Shown piece after piece: positions 1 through 12,800 of a DNA stretch of 64,000 nucleotides; the first letter of the stretch is position 1; the number at the start of each line of letters is the position of its first letter. This DNA is from Haliclystus octoradiatus (Eukaryota > Cnidaria > Staurozoa > Stauromedusae > Haliclystidae): NCBI GenBank assembly GCA_916610825.1, contig OU744451.1, forward strand, positions 5,979,345 to 6,043,344. Reading direction: 5' to 3'. The notes below the pieces were generated by a model. That model did not search any database and had not been told where the DNA came from. It saw only the letters and a list, made by a program, of their open reading frames with translations. A program made the position numbers and the translations under genes.

Positions 1-1453
1 TGTTCCTTCTCGCTTCGACACTCGAACCATGCTCGAACGTAGACAAAAACAACATAAATTGATATAAATATTTCAGAGCGATTTCCATTGATGAATATTT
101 CAGGTCACCATAATAAGTTTTTTGAAGTCAGCCTTCAATATTTTGAACAGGAACAGCAGTGCTAATGGAAATGATTACATTTAAATTTGACGTTCAACGA
201 TACCAATAATTACAAAAAATGCTAAAGTCTCCATTGTTTAGCGGAGTGTGATTTTGTTCTGTCCGGGAAATGACGTCATAATATAGCAAGCCAATCACAA
301 ATCGTTTTGACGTTCTACGAAATTTCTGGATTTAAAACTCAAAAATGAAGGGTTTTTTGAAATTTTTTTGGAATTTTTATCAGTTTTATGGAATTCTGCG
401 GGTATGATATATCCGAAACACGAATAAAATCAACTTTGAAATTTTTAGTGGACCTGCCTATTCTCTGATTCAATCCCTGGCAGGAGCATTATTGGTTGTC
501 GTCGGACATCCGACATCCAGCCATAAAATGCATACATGTTTCAAAATACTAATCTTTTAACCAGCCAGGGTAAACAACAGCCATTCAAGGGAAAATGCGT
601 AGTGCTCTACCGAAGCAACACCAAAAGCCATGAAAATGCCATGAAAGTGTTAGTGAAAACAGCATGAAAATATAACAAAGTGAAACGATAAACGAATTTT
701 AGGCCATGAAATGTTTGAAAACCATGAAAACATCCATATTTACCATATTAAAATGTGAAAATGTCATGAAAATGCCACAAAAACGCCATAAATTTCACAC
801 TTTTTCATTATATTAATTTGAGTAGTGTTACCTGATGTGTGGATAAAAGAGAAATGAAAAATACAAAATTAAAGGTCATTTAATGTTCAAGTATAGAAAT
901 TTCCTAAAAGTCTATACATTTTTCGTGGCCCCTCAAATCAGATGAATTTATGTGCCTGAAAAGTTGATTCATGAGCAGTTCATGGACGTTAAATGGCCTC
1001 AAATTTTCATGAGCTGTTCATGAACTGTCTGCAAGTGTTCATGAACTGTTCATGAACTCCTGAACTGTTTTTTTGCAGCAAATGGCACCGGTAAGTGACA
1101 TGGTAAGTGATCAATAATAAAATTAACTCTCAGGAAGTCGTAATAGTAAGTTGTTTTCCTTTAACTATGCCAAAAGACAAAAAAATTGTACAGTCCCCGA
1201 TTCAAATCGCTTGTCTGCAAAATAATTTTAGTACTGTCAAAACAATACGAACAAATTGAACACAATAGGTTGTCCGTTATTTATAGGATTTAATTGTATT
1301 GTTGTCGTTTTTGTCTAGGATTTTGGGTACTAATTTTTAGACTCGTTGTATAAGTTGAACCCTTGATTTTAGCTTCAAAATTTAAGGCTAGAAAACCAAC
1401 TTATACGCAGGAAAATACGGTACTAGCTTTTTACTCTTAAATTCTTCTTGTAG
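1..1453 (+). other. MDN1: MDN1 intron sequence at the window edge, no exon seen
   Basis: No AAA3 Walker A exon could be found here, so the exon preceding 1454 lies upstream of the window. The stretch holds a copy of the CATGAAAATG repeat (about 590-800) and of the TTCATGAAC repeat (about 955-1080), which ends in a cag/gtaag pair that only looks like a tiny exon. A half copy of the TACGGTA/TATACGC repeat lies at about 1340-1425. Nothing else is recognisable. Confidence 0.6.
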
Positions 1454-3718
1454 GTGTTCTTGTTGATGCAATGAGAAAAGGCTATTGGCTGATTCTTGAT
1501 GAACTCAATTTGGCACCGAGCGATGTCCTAGAAGCACTCAACAGAGTAAGTATTGGATCAGTTATAAATTATCTTTTATTTACAATTATATTTTATAATG
1601 CTGTGCCTCATAGTTATGATTTATATTATGTTTTTGATGATCTATAATATTTTTAGGTTTTGGATGACAATCGTGAGCTTTTCATCGCTGAAACCCAGGA
1701 AGTTGTCAAAGCGCATCCTAAATTTGTTTTATTTGCAACTCAGAATCCACCTGGAGAATACAGTGGCAGAAAGGTAGAACTATTTCTTCATTGCTAACAA
1801 ATAGTGTGTACCAACTGCTGGAGAGAGCGCAGAGCCATCTATTTACAAGAGTTGGGACACTTTTTTATGTGCAACTCTCAGCTCCAATTAGACATATGCT
1901 AGTCACGTGATTTTATGGACGCCATTCTCGTTCCGTCGGATCCAGACTCGTGAGATTTGTACAAATTGCGAAAACATAATATAAAGGTGAAAATCATTTT
2001 GTTCAAAAGCAAAACCTCGTTTTCAATGGAACAAAGATGGCGATTTCCGAGCCCCAAAAGTAGCGTGTCCCAACTATTATAGATAGATGGCTCTGGTGTG
2101 TACAGTAGAGGTGTGTCAGGTTGTATTTTGTTTACAATTTCAATCAGATCTGATTTATATAGAATTTTTTAAATGCCGAAAATAAAATGCGATCCTATCA
2201 AATCTAAAGTTTCTGTGCAAAATCCATAATAATCAAAAGTTTCTCAATTGTAGAAGTTCGATATGTAATAATAATCAAAAGTATTTCAGTTGCATAAATT
2301 TGAAATGTACATAATTAGTTTTAATTTACGGGCAAAGTCCTCTATAATCCAATGGAATTAATTGAATTTGATTGAATCAAATCTGGAATGATTGAATCCA
2401 GAACTCAACCATACGTGATTGGATCTGTTTGGATACAAATGATGATACGCCTACAAAATATATTTATGTCTGTAGCCAATTTTCTCCTTTGATTGATTGG
2501 AGATATTACATATATTAATTCAGACGCATCTTAAAGAATCTTATCAGTTAATAAAAATTAATAAATGTGAGTAATTCTATCAAGTTACCTACTACTGTCC
2601 TGTTATTATTGTTATAATGTTCTTTTGTTACTAGCGATTCCAGCAGTCCCCACTCTATTGCCCCCTAAACGGTTCAGCTGTATGTTGTTAGAAATATCTA
2701 AATGTTATTTATCTTATTATTTAGCTCTTGTCCAGGGCGTTTCGCAATCGATTTGTTGAGCTTGAATTCAAAGACATCCCCATGGATGAATTACAGAGTA
2801 TCTTGCATCAAAGATGTGATCTTCCACTTTCATACTGCAAGAAGTTTGTGTCAGCCCTTCATGATTTACAGGTAATATATTGACTTTATTACAACACCAC
2901 ACATTATAGTCATTGTGTATCACTACCAACAGCAAAACCATGAAAATGCTAGATAGTGTTGTAAAAAGGCTATTTAACATTCACGATAGAGCTTTCATTT
3001 GCCTAAAATGATCTCACAGCGACATCAAATTTAATATACCATTTAAGTTCTGAACTCGACGAAATGGTTGAAAAAGTAGGTTTTGACCTTATTAATTAGT
3101 TAACTTACACTACCAACAGCAAAACCATGAAAATGCCATGAAAGTGTTGTGAAAACACATTTGGTGTCAGTAGTGTTAGACAATGAAAGAAGTTACAAGA
3201 AAGTATTCTAGAGGTTATAATGAACATTTTATATGAATTTTATTACATTTTAAATCAAGTTGAATATTCTTCTTTCGTTTTTGTAGATACAAAGAAAGAA
3301 GTCGGGTATATTTGCTGGCAAGCATGGCTTTATGACTCTGCGTGATTTGTTTCGATGGGCTGAACGATATCGCCAATCAACTGTTTCTGAAAATGTACTG
3401 CATGATTGGGACCAACAGCTGGCTAACGATGGTAATAATGATAATATGTCACAATGTATTCTATACTTCACTGTTTATTTACTTATCCAATCTAACTTAT
3501 GGTTTGCCTATTGGAATACAACATTATGAATATAACGTTTTTACTCAATATGCAATGTCTTTTGTTAAGGTTATTTGTTACTTGCTGGGAGATGTCGAAG
3601 TGTTGACGAACAATCAGTTGTGCAGAATGTTATTGAAAAGTGTTTCAAACGTAAAATCATAGAAGATGAACTATTTTCATTAGAAAGAAAATCATGTATT
3701 TTACGCGACGCTGATAAA
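1454..3718 (+). CDS. MDN1: MDN1 exons 1-5: C-terminal part of AAA3
   Basis: Exons 1454-1545, 1657-1773, 2725-2871, 3287-3431 and 3570-3718. The first begins with the last two bases of a Gly codon. Seen: Walker B (WLILDELNLAP), the sensor-1 region ending FATQNPPG, the arginine-finger stretch SRAFRNRF, and the small-domain signature GFMTLRDLFRWAERYR. The Walker A of this module is upstream of the window. The numbering as AAA3 follows the human domain order; four modules are visible in total and this is the first. Confidence 0.93.
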
Positions 3719-6267
3719 GTATGTATTTCAATGACTGGCATTTCATATTGTTAATGTGTAGACTTTTTGTATCAAACCATTTTGTTTGCCATTTCAGATT
3801 CTTGCCTTGAGTTCGAAACAATTTCCACATCTTGTCTGGACAAAAAATCTTTGTAAATTGGCTGTTTTGATGGGGAGAGCATTACAATTTCATGAACCTG
3901 TGCTTCTTGTTGGAGAAACGGGGTTAGTGAGACCGATAGTTTCAATGTTATAACTGTCACCTCTATACAGCGGTCACCGCTCTATTATGGTCACTCTAGC
4001 AATGTGTAAAATATCATTTTCTATTGAATCATCCATCTATAAAAAGGCCACCTGTCTATAGTGGTCATTATTGCAATATCTTATATATAGTATTTCTATT
4101 GAATCAACCCTGTATATAAATGACACCTGTCTGAAGTGGTCAATTGACTTACCTCTTGTAGACGGCTGTTATATACAGGTTTCACTGTATTGATTTTGTT
4201 GATCTTTAGTAACATTTGACTTTTGTTTATTTTGATTTTAAGATGTGGAAAGACAACGACTTGTGAAATGTTTTCCTCTGTGTTCAATCAAACTCTTTTC
4301 ACATTAAATTGTCACATGCATACAGAAGCATCAGATTTTCTTGGTGGATTACGTCCTGTTCGTCAAAGAAGTGATGAGGTAGAATTTTTTTTAAAATGAA
4401 GGATATATATTTTTTGCGTCACAGAAATATTTGGAAAAGTTAGCGTCTGTGTAACTTATGTTATGATGTGATATAAAAATATGAAAGTAATTTGTAATGT
4501 ATGATAACAAAACTGATTTCACCAATCTGATTGGTTCAGAGCTATGACTCCAAATCACCCTATGAACACCAATCAAAACCTGGTTCAAAAATTCAGAAGT
4601 TAAACACATAATTTGATCTCAACTTCATGTGAATTTAGAATTTAGAGTTTCATCAGAAATTTTTATAGCTATATGTAACATGCGTAAGAAAGTAATGAAA
4701 AAGTTTATAAATATTTATTAATTATTTTACAAGTCAATTGACAAACAGTTTCTATATATGCCATAGCAGTATCGATAAACTATTTACCAATTGTGTACTG
4801 CTGTTGATATTAATTTAGAGGTATTTTTAAATTTTATATAATTTGCTTTTTAGGATAACCAAAACCTCTTTGAATGGGTAAACGGCCCCTTAGTGACTGC
4901 CATGGTTACTGGTGCCATGATGTTAATTGATGAGATTTCATTAGCTGATGATTCTGTGCTGGAAAGGATGAACAGTATTTTAGAGCCAGAAAGATGTTTA
5001 CTACTGGCGGAGAAAGGTTCGACATCAAACAGCGATGGAGCAATTGATGTCATCAAAGCTGATGAAAAATTTTGTCTGGTTGCCACAATGAATCCCGGTG
5101 GAGATTATGGAAAGAAAGAGGTATAATGTTGTTGTTGTTGTTGATCTGTTGACAATAATAGGCAAACCCCATCAGCCTGTATAATTAGGCCAGGTCTTCA
5201 CTGGGAACAAAACTGACAGAGAAAGTTGTCCTACTCAATCAATTAAATATGGAAGGTTTTGTTACTAGTAACTTTGACAAGCTGTGGTTGCATGTTTCGA
5301 TCTGCCTCACTCATCATGGGTTGCATCTGATTTTGTTTTTACGATTTGAGAAGTATTTGCCAAATTTTAGTAAGAAGTTCTTGTAGTCCGTGTGTCATAA
5401 TTCCCAGTTTTTCCCAGTTTCACAGAGCAGGACATTTCTGCAGAGGCTCTCAACTGTATTGATATTTCAATTGATTTGTGTTGTTTTGTTCTGTAAACAT
5501 TATCTTACGCATGTTTTTCTCAGCTTTCACCTGCGTTGCGTAATCGATTCACAGAGATCTGGTGTCCTTCTGTTTTTATCAAAGATGACATTATCGCCAT
5601 TGTTAATCACAATCTGACGTTTCAAACTGGTGCGTTTGACAATGTATTTTATTTATTTTTGTGATCCGTGTGAAAAACAAATTATTTATTTCATTATTGT
5701 CTTTATAGCTGACTTTGATGTTGCTAGAAGCATGGTTCAGTTTGTTGACTATTTAGCAACGACGAGAATGGGTAAAAGGTATGCAAATTTACAATATAAT
5801 TCCACATGGTAACCATTGTAGCTTGAGATGTGTTTGCTAATGTTTTTACTTTCTGTGTTTTATTTATTTTTGTTACATAGATTGCAAACAAGTGTCAGAG
5901 ATATTTTAGCTTGGACCAATTTTATGAACATTTTCTCTTCTAATGACAAAAAGCTAGATGCTAGACTCATGTTCATACATGGCTCACATCTTGTGTTTCT
6001 TGATGCAATTGGTTTTGGTAATACTTGGTTGCTGGATGACAACTCAGAAATGTCAAACTGTCATCGTTTACTATCACAACTTTGTGGTATTGCGCTGGAT
6101 GATTTCCACTTAACTGGATCGCTCACAACAACCACATTATCTGATGGCACTGTCATATTTGGAATTGATCCTTTCCACATTGAATGCGGTAACTGTTTAC
6201 TGGTTATTGTTGTTGAGCCTCAACTCATTATTATTATTATTAATGATTTTGTTGTTATTTTTGTTGC

Positions 6268-6313
<46 letters not shown>

Positions 6314-6636
6314 GCTGTTTTGTCTTTACTGTTTTTTGTTGATGTTGTTGTTGCTGTTGTTGTTGTTGTTGTTATTGTTATTGTTATTGTTGTTGTTATT
6401 GTTGTTGTTGTTGTTGTTATTGTTGTTTTTTCTTTACTGTTTTTTGTTGATGTTGTTGCTACTGTTGTTTTTGTCTTTGCTGTTGTTGTTGTTATTATTG
6501 TTGTTGTTGTTTTTTCTTTACTGTTTTTTGTTGATGTTGTTGCTACTGTTGTTTTTGTTGTTGTGTTGTTGTTGTTGTTGTTATTGTTGTTGTTGTTGTT
6601 TTTGTCGTTGCTGTTATGTTATTGTTGTTTTTGTCG

Positions 6637-6667
<31 letters not shown>

Positions 6668-6766
6668 CATTGTCATTGTTGTTGTTGTTGTCATTGTCAT
6701 TATTTGTTGTTGTTGTTGTTGTTGTTTTTTGTCTTTGCTGTTTTTTGCTGATGTTGTTGTTGCTGA

Positions 6767-6802
<36 letters not shown>

Positions 6803-9800
6803 CATTGTCATTGTTGTTGTTGTTGTCATTGTCATTATTTGTTGTTGTTGTTGTTGTTGTTTTTTGTCTTTGCTGTTTTTTGCTGATGTTGTTGTTGCTG
6901 ATGTTGTTGTTGTTGTTGTTGTTGTTGTTTTTGTCGTTGCTGTTATGTTATTGTTGTTTTTGTCGTTGTTGTTGCTGTCATTGTCATTGTTGTTGTTGTT
7001 GTCATTGTCATTGTTTGTTGTTGTTGTTGTTTTTGTCTTTGCTGTTTTTTGCTGATGTTGTTGTTGCTGATGTTGTTGTTGTTGTTGTTGTTGTTGCTGT
7101 TGTTGTTGTTTTTATAATTGTTGTTCTTATTATTCTCTTTTCATCCAGGACCGCTGATGAATAAGGATTGTACTGATGATAAGTATGTCCTTGATTCAAG
7201 TGGAACTCGTCAGAATGTCTTGAAACTGTTGCGTGCTATGCAATTAGCTAGACCTATTCTCTTGGAGGGTTCCCCTGGTGCAGGCAAGACAAGTGTTGTT
7301 CATGCTATTGCCAAAGCAACAGGTCATCCGATTGTTAGAATTAATTTATCGGATCAAACCGTATGTTGGCATTTTTCTCAACTTCATTTTGTTTAATTTC
7401 TTATTTTATGTTTCTCGGTATGATATATTAATGTGGCTTTAATCTTTCGTTTAGGACATTACTGACCTTTTTGGAACTGATTTGCCTGTTGAAGGTACAG
7501 ATGGTCTACAATTTGCATGGCGTGATGGCCCCTTTTTGCAAGCGTTGAAAACAGAAAAATGGATTATTTTAGATGAGGTATTGACAGGATGTTTCGTCAA
7601 AAATAATGTTGCTTATAACTGTGAATATAATAACTTTTTAATAGTTTATTTTTGTGTTTTCAGTTGAACCTTGCCTCACAATCTGTCCTTGAAGGTTTAA
7701 ACGCTTGTTTTGATCACAGAGGAGAGGTCAGTAGAGTTAGTAAAGTCAAACATGCTATAACGGTCACCTTTATACAGCACCTGTCTTCGTATTATAACGA
7801 AATTGATTAGATCGATCTGATTGGTTTAGAGTTATGACGCCAAATCATCATAGTAAAACTAGTTTCGAAAACAATAGCTCATCGGAAATTGTATGCCGAA
7901 TGCCTAATAGTGGTCACTCTAGCAATGTCTAAAATAGTATTTTCAATTAATTCAACCATGTATATATTAAGGCCACCTGTATATAGTGGTCAATTTATCG
8001 ATGTCTCACAGCTGACTGTTATATACAGGTTTCACTGTTCAGTTATAAACAGATGCATTCAATTTTCCTGTTCTGAAATTTGTATTTTACGTAATTTCGT
8101 TTTCTGCTACAATATATTAGATTTATATCCCTGAACTTGGAAAGACATTCAAAGTTAAAAAGGGACAGACAAGAATATTCGCATGTCAGAATCCACTGAG
8201 TCAAGGTGGTGGCAGGAAAGGACTTCCCAAGTCGTTTCTGAATCGATTCTCAAAGGTAGGAAGACCACGGTTACTGAATAACATCTTAATTCACCAAGCA
8301 CGGTCACGAGATCCAAATGTCAAGCACAGCCTGACAGAAGCGGCAAGCTCTAAATCTGCTCCATACAAACATTTGCTATTTCTGATATACTGTTATGACG
8401 TTCAAGACCTCATTTTGGTCGATTTTGGAAAGATTTTAATAAATTTAGATTCCTGAATTTAATGTAGCATCACATAATTTTGATAGTGTTAAATTATATT
8501 CCTGCCTGATTTATATGCTCTTTAAGTAAGAAGGGAAGAAGAGTTTGACCGCAAATATCAAAGTCTTCTAGAGTCTGCCTCAAGCTGTGATCCCACATTC
8601 CTTGTAGGGAGAACAATAGCGCGCTTGATGAATTGACTTGTAAGACACAATGATGTCAATTACTATGTTACAGATAATCATGTTGTAGATACGCAGCATT
8701 TTTAGTTACTCAAGGTTAACTTAAATGGATCACGTTGTACAAACGTCTGTGAATCAGAGTTATCAAAGGAAGATATTTAGAACATTCATCACAATGAATC
8801 ATTACCGGTAGTCATTCTATGTACCGTATTACCACGAGTATAAGTCGACCCCTAATTTTCAGGTCAAATAATCCAGAAACATGTAAGATGAAGTATGAGT
8901 CGACCCAAAGTAGCATCCAAAATGAGCAAGCAAACATCTCATAAACGGCCACTTTATATTTTTTCCGTATTTCTTTGGTAGTAATAAATTATTTTGTAGA
9001 CAAGTGATTTCAAAACAATATTTTCCATGAATAGTTAAAATATTTCGACTGTCGACAAAATGTTGACTTATACTCATGCTAATACGGTAAATCTCTGTTC
9101 CCTAAGTTTTATGGAATCCTCAAGGGTATCTACATAGAAAATCTATTGGATTATTGTATAGGATCTAATCTAAAAAAATATCCTAAATGAAGATGATTAT
9201 CTAGATAATTGGAACATTCCTATCAGATCATGTAGATTCCTATAGAGTCTAGACACTTATATAGTTTTTATAAAACATATTCTCTAAGGTTGTATACTTC
9301 AATTATATCACTATCACCACACAAAAAAAAACAAATACATAGATACATAATATTTTGAAAACTCAAACTTCAAACACATTTAGTCAATAATCTATTGATT
9401 TATTTCAGGTTTATATCGACCCATTGTCTGATACTGATTTACGTTACATTTTAAAATCAACGTTTGCCGACCTTGATGATTGTCTTATTTCGAAAATGGT
9501 TGATTTCAACAAAGAGGTTAGTGTACAATAGATAACCTATATAGAATAATAGATAATATTCATCAATAGAATATCAGCATTGTTTACAATAGAGCCTTGT
9601 ATTCATATAATAAAAAGTAGAATGCTATAAGCTAGTGTTAATCTACCATTCTCTACAAGATACACAAGTAAAGAAGGTTTTCTACTGAAATTCTAAACAT
9701 TTGAAAAAAAATTCTGCTTTTTTTTCTTAAGTTCTATGAGTCAGAAAATATCAAATTTCTTCTGAGTTTGCTCTAGTCTTTTAGAATCTTAAGGTTGCAA

Positions 9801-12800
9801 GATTTTTTCTGACCCTATAAAGGCCTGGTCATGTTATTATTTTAGTATTGATTAACTCAATTACATGATAACTAAATCCAGAAATATTCTAAACCAACAG
9901 CGTTTAGTTCAAATATGATTTTTTTTCATCTTGAATAACAATCCACACAAATTTGTCACAATAATCACTTAATCCGCAACAAAATTAAGATTAATAAATT
10001 TTATAGCTCCCATTCTCAGGAAAACGAATTATATTTTTAAAAAGATCCTGGTAATTTCTTGTTGAAACAATTTAGCCTAACAGAAATATTTGTATTCCTA
10101 TTAGATTAACAAGGTAATAATGATTGAGAAACGTTTTGGACAAAAAGGTTCTCCATGGGAATTCAACGTCAGAGACCTTTCGCGTTGGTGTCAATTGATG
10201 ACTGCTGCCAAGGTGGGTGGCTTGTAGTTGCAGAACAGATATTCTAAAATATGACATAATAATCAAACGTAATCCTGAAATTTGATTGGTTGATCCATGT
10301 GTTTGGAAATTCAAGTTTGATTTCATTGGAAATTCAAGAATTTAAAAATTGATCTTCATTGAAATGAAATCAGTAATGAATCTTGATATCATCGTTGTAG
10401 ACAAAACACTCTGATAATAGAAGGGCAGCAATTATTTGATAAAGGATATTGTATTATAACAAAAATGATTTGATCAATCTGATTGGTTTAGAGTTTGACG
10501 CCAAATCGCCATGGCAAGTTTTGTTTCGAAAACACAATTGATCTTACATTTCAAACTTGATATCACGAATGAGAATTTCCAATTTGGTAAGGAGTTTTTA
10601 AAAACATTTTATGAGCAAAAAAGTCATGTGGATGCTCGTAAAAGTTCTGCTAGCTATTATACCAAGCAATTGGCGCACAGTTTTCAATGAGCTATTGATA
10701 TTTGGCGCACTCGAGTCACTTCAGGAGATTACTCAAAGGTGAAAATTACTCGCAGAGGCAGCTCGTAATTTTCTGTTGCCTTCTCGTTTTCTACTTACGT
10801 GCCTCTCGTGTGCCAAATATCAATAGCTCTTAGGAAACTGTGCGCAAATTGCTTAATAATAAGAGTGATAAAGCTCACTTAATTGAACCAGCTGAATTGC
10901 CTTAATTGTCTTGTCAATAATTGTTTTTGTATAGGGATGTAAACCAAATCCTGGCCTTCACTTTCCATTAATCTACCAATCACGAATGAGGACAAAAGAA
11001 GACAAAAAAGAGGTTTGTTATGTAACATAACAGCAATTGTGCAAACTTACTAATCATAGGAAGGAATATTAGTACATGGTTGTATATATTAGATTGAGGG
11101 TAATAAGCGAGTTTGACGATCTGATGGGGATCTGATAAAACCCAATAAAAAGTTTTGACTTACATTTTGGGTAAACTAGAGACAGAAAATAGCAAAACAG
11201 TGCAATTTTGAAAGTATTCCATCACTGAAGCAAAAAATTTGCAAATGCCACGCCTATTTTTATGTGTACTTGTATTTAATTTGTTGATACTGTTTTATCA
11301 TTTAGATGATGGCTGCCTTCAAAAGAGTTTTCAATGATGATACTATCAATGAAACAATCGATACAAATTGTTTAGCGTTTAATTTGAATGAAGATTTTGT
11401 TCAGGTGTGATATTTTGCTTCAATTGAGATTGCGAAAAACAGTTCATATGAGTTCATGAAGCTTCACTGACAGTTCTTGAACAGTTCATGAACAGTTTAT
11501 GAAAATTTGGGGCCATCAACGACATCTGTCTATAGTGGTCACTTTTTATGTTTGAAATAGTATTTTCTATTCAATCAACCCTGTATAAAATGGTCACCTG
11601 TCTACAGTGGTCACTGATACAATATCTTATAGAATTTCTATTGAATCAACCTTCTATATAAAGGGCACCTGCATATAATGGTCAATTTATCTACCTTTCA
11701 TAGCTGGCTGTTATATACAGGTTTCTCTTTATTATTGACCATATTATTCTCACTTTATTATGGTACCAGATAATAAGTTACACAATGTATATAGTTTATT
11801 TGCTCTTTATTATAATAATGGTAGATCGTCCCTGTTGACGCTACAGGGAGAGATGCTGAGGGCTACTATGGCCGTTAGTTAAAGCTCTTTGATACGACAT
11901 AAGCGAATGAGGACACATCTTACATTACAATATAATAATCTACATGACTATGAATTACTCAAATACAACACTTCCTGCAAAAGCCACTACACATCTGTAT
12001 CATGGTGTATTCGTAGAATAGATCAAATCAACAATCCATCATTGTTCATTAAAAAATTAGAATTCTTAATTTTCAATTTGAATTTTTCTGCTCATTAAAG
12101 TTTTGAATATTTTGCGATTTTAATCTGTAAACTCAATTTTAACTTTTCAGTCTCTTAAAAATGGATAATAAAATATCGGAAACATCAACCATGTAAAAAT
12201 TAGAAAACTGTTGACTTTTTTGTGTAATGCTTTTTCTTTCTTTTCTTAGATTGGCACATCACTTTTGAGAAGAAAACATTGCCAACTGGATGAGTCGTCA
12301 TCATTTCCTAACTGTCGACTTTTGACTTCCCAATTACAATCAATGGAGCGTCTAGCTAAATGCATCGAAATGAACTGGCTTGCAATTTTGGTATAGTTTA
12401 ACATTATAGTTTCCACCCCAGCAACTAAAATGTAAAATTTATCCTCAGCTAAAATTGTTGACATTTTGTTCTGCTTTAATAACACAATTACTTATCTGTC
12501 TTTTTTAGGTTGGTAGGGAAGCAACAGGTAAAAGCACACTGCCGTTGGCTTTATCAGCATTAACAGGGAATGAATTGAAAGTCCTCTGCGTTAACAACAG
12601 CATGGATACAACAGAACTATTAGGAAGTTTTGAGCAAGTTGATTTACTAAGACGATTTGAATACGGCTATCAAAATGCTTTAAGTGTGCTTTCAACAGAG
12701 GCTTCAGTGTTACGTGAAAGAGAAGACTTGAATAACCTCTGCAATCTCGTTAAACTAACAAATGTTTTCAAATCATCTGGAATACAACGTGAGTTATTTC

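Noticed and set aside
1081..1092. Tiny exon-like stretch between TTTTTTTGCAG and GTAAGT
   Set aside because: The acceptor is the end of a TTCATGAAC MITE, and the 12 nt do not match the midasin sequence expected before exon 1.
5828..7199. Long open frames across the TTG repeat (up to 307 codons)
   Set aside because: They encode only runs of V, L, C, F or T and exist because the repeat lacks stop codons; only the exon 11 and exon 12 portions are real coding sequence.
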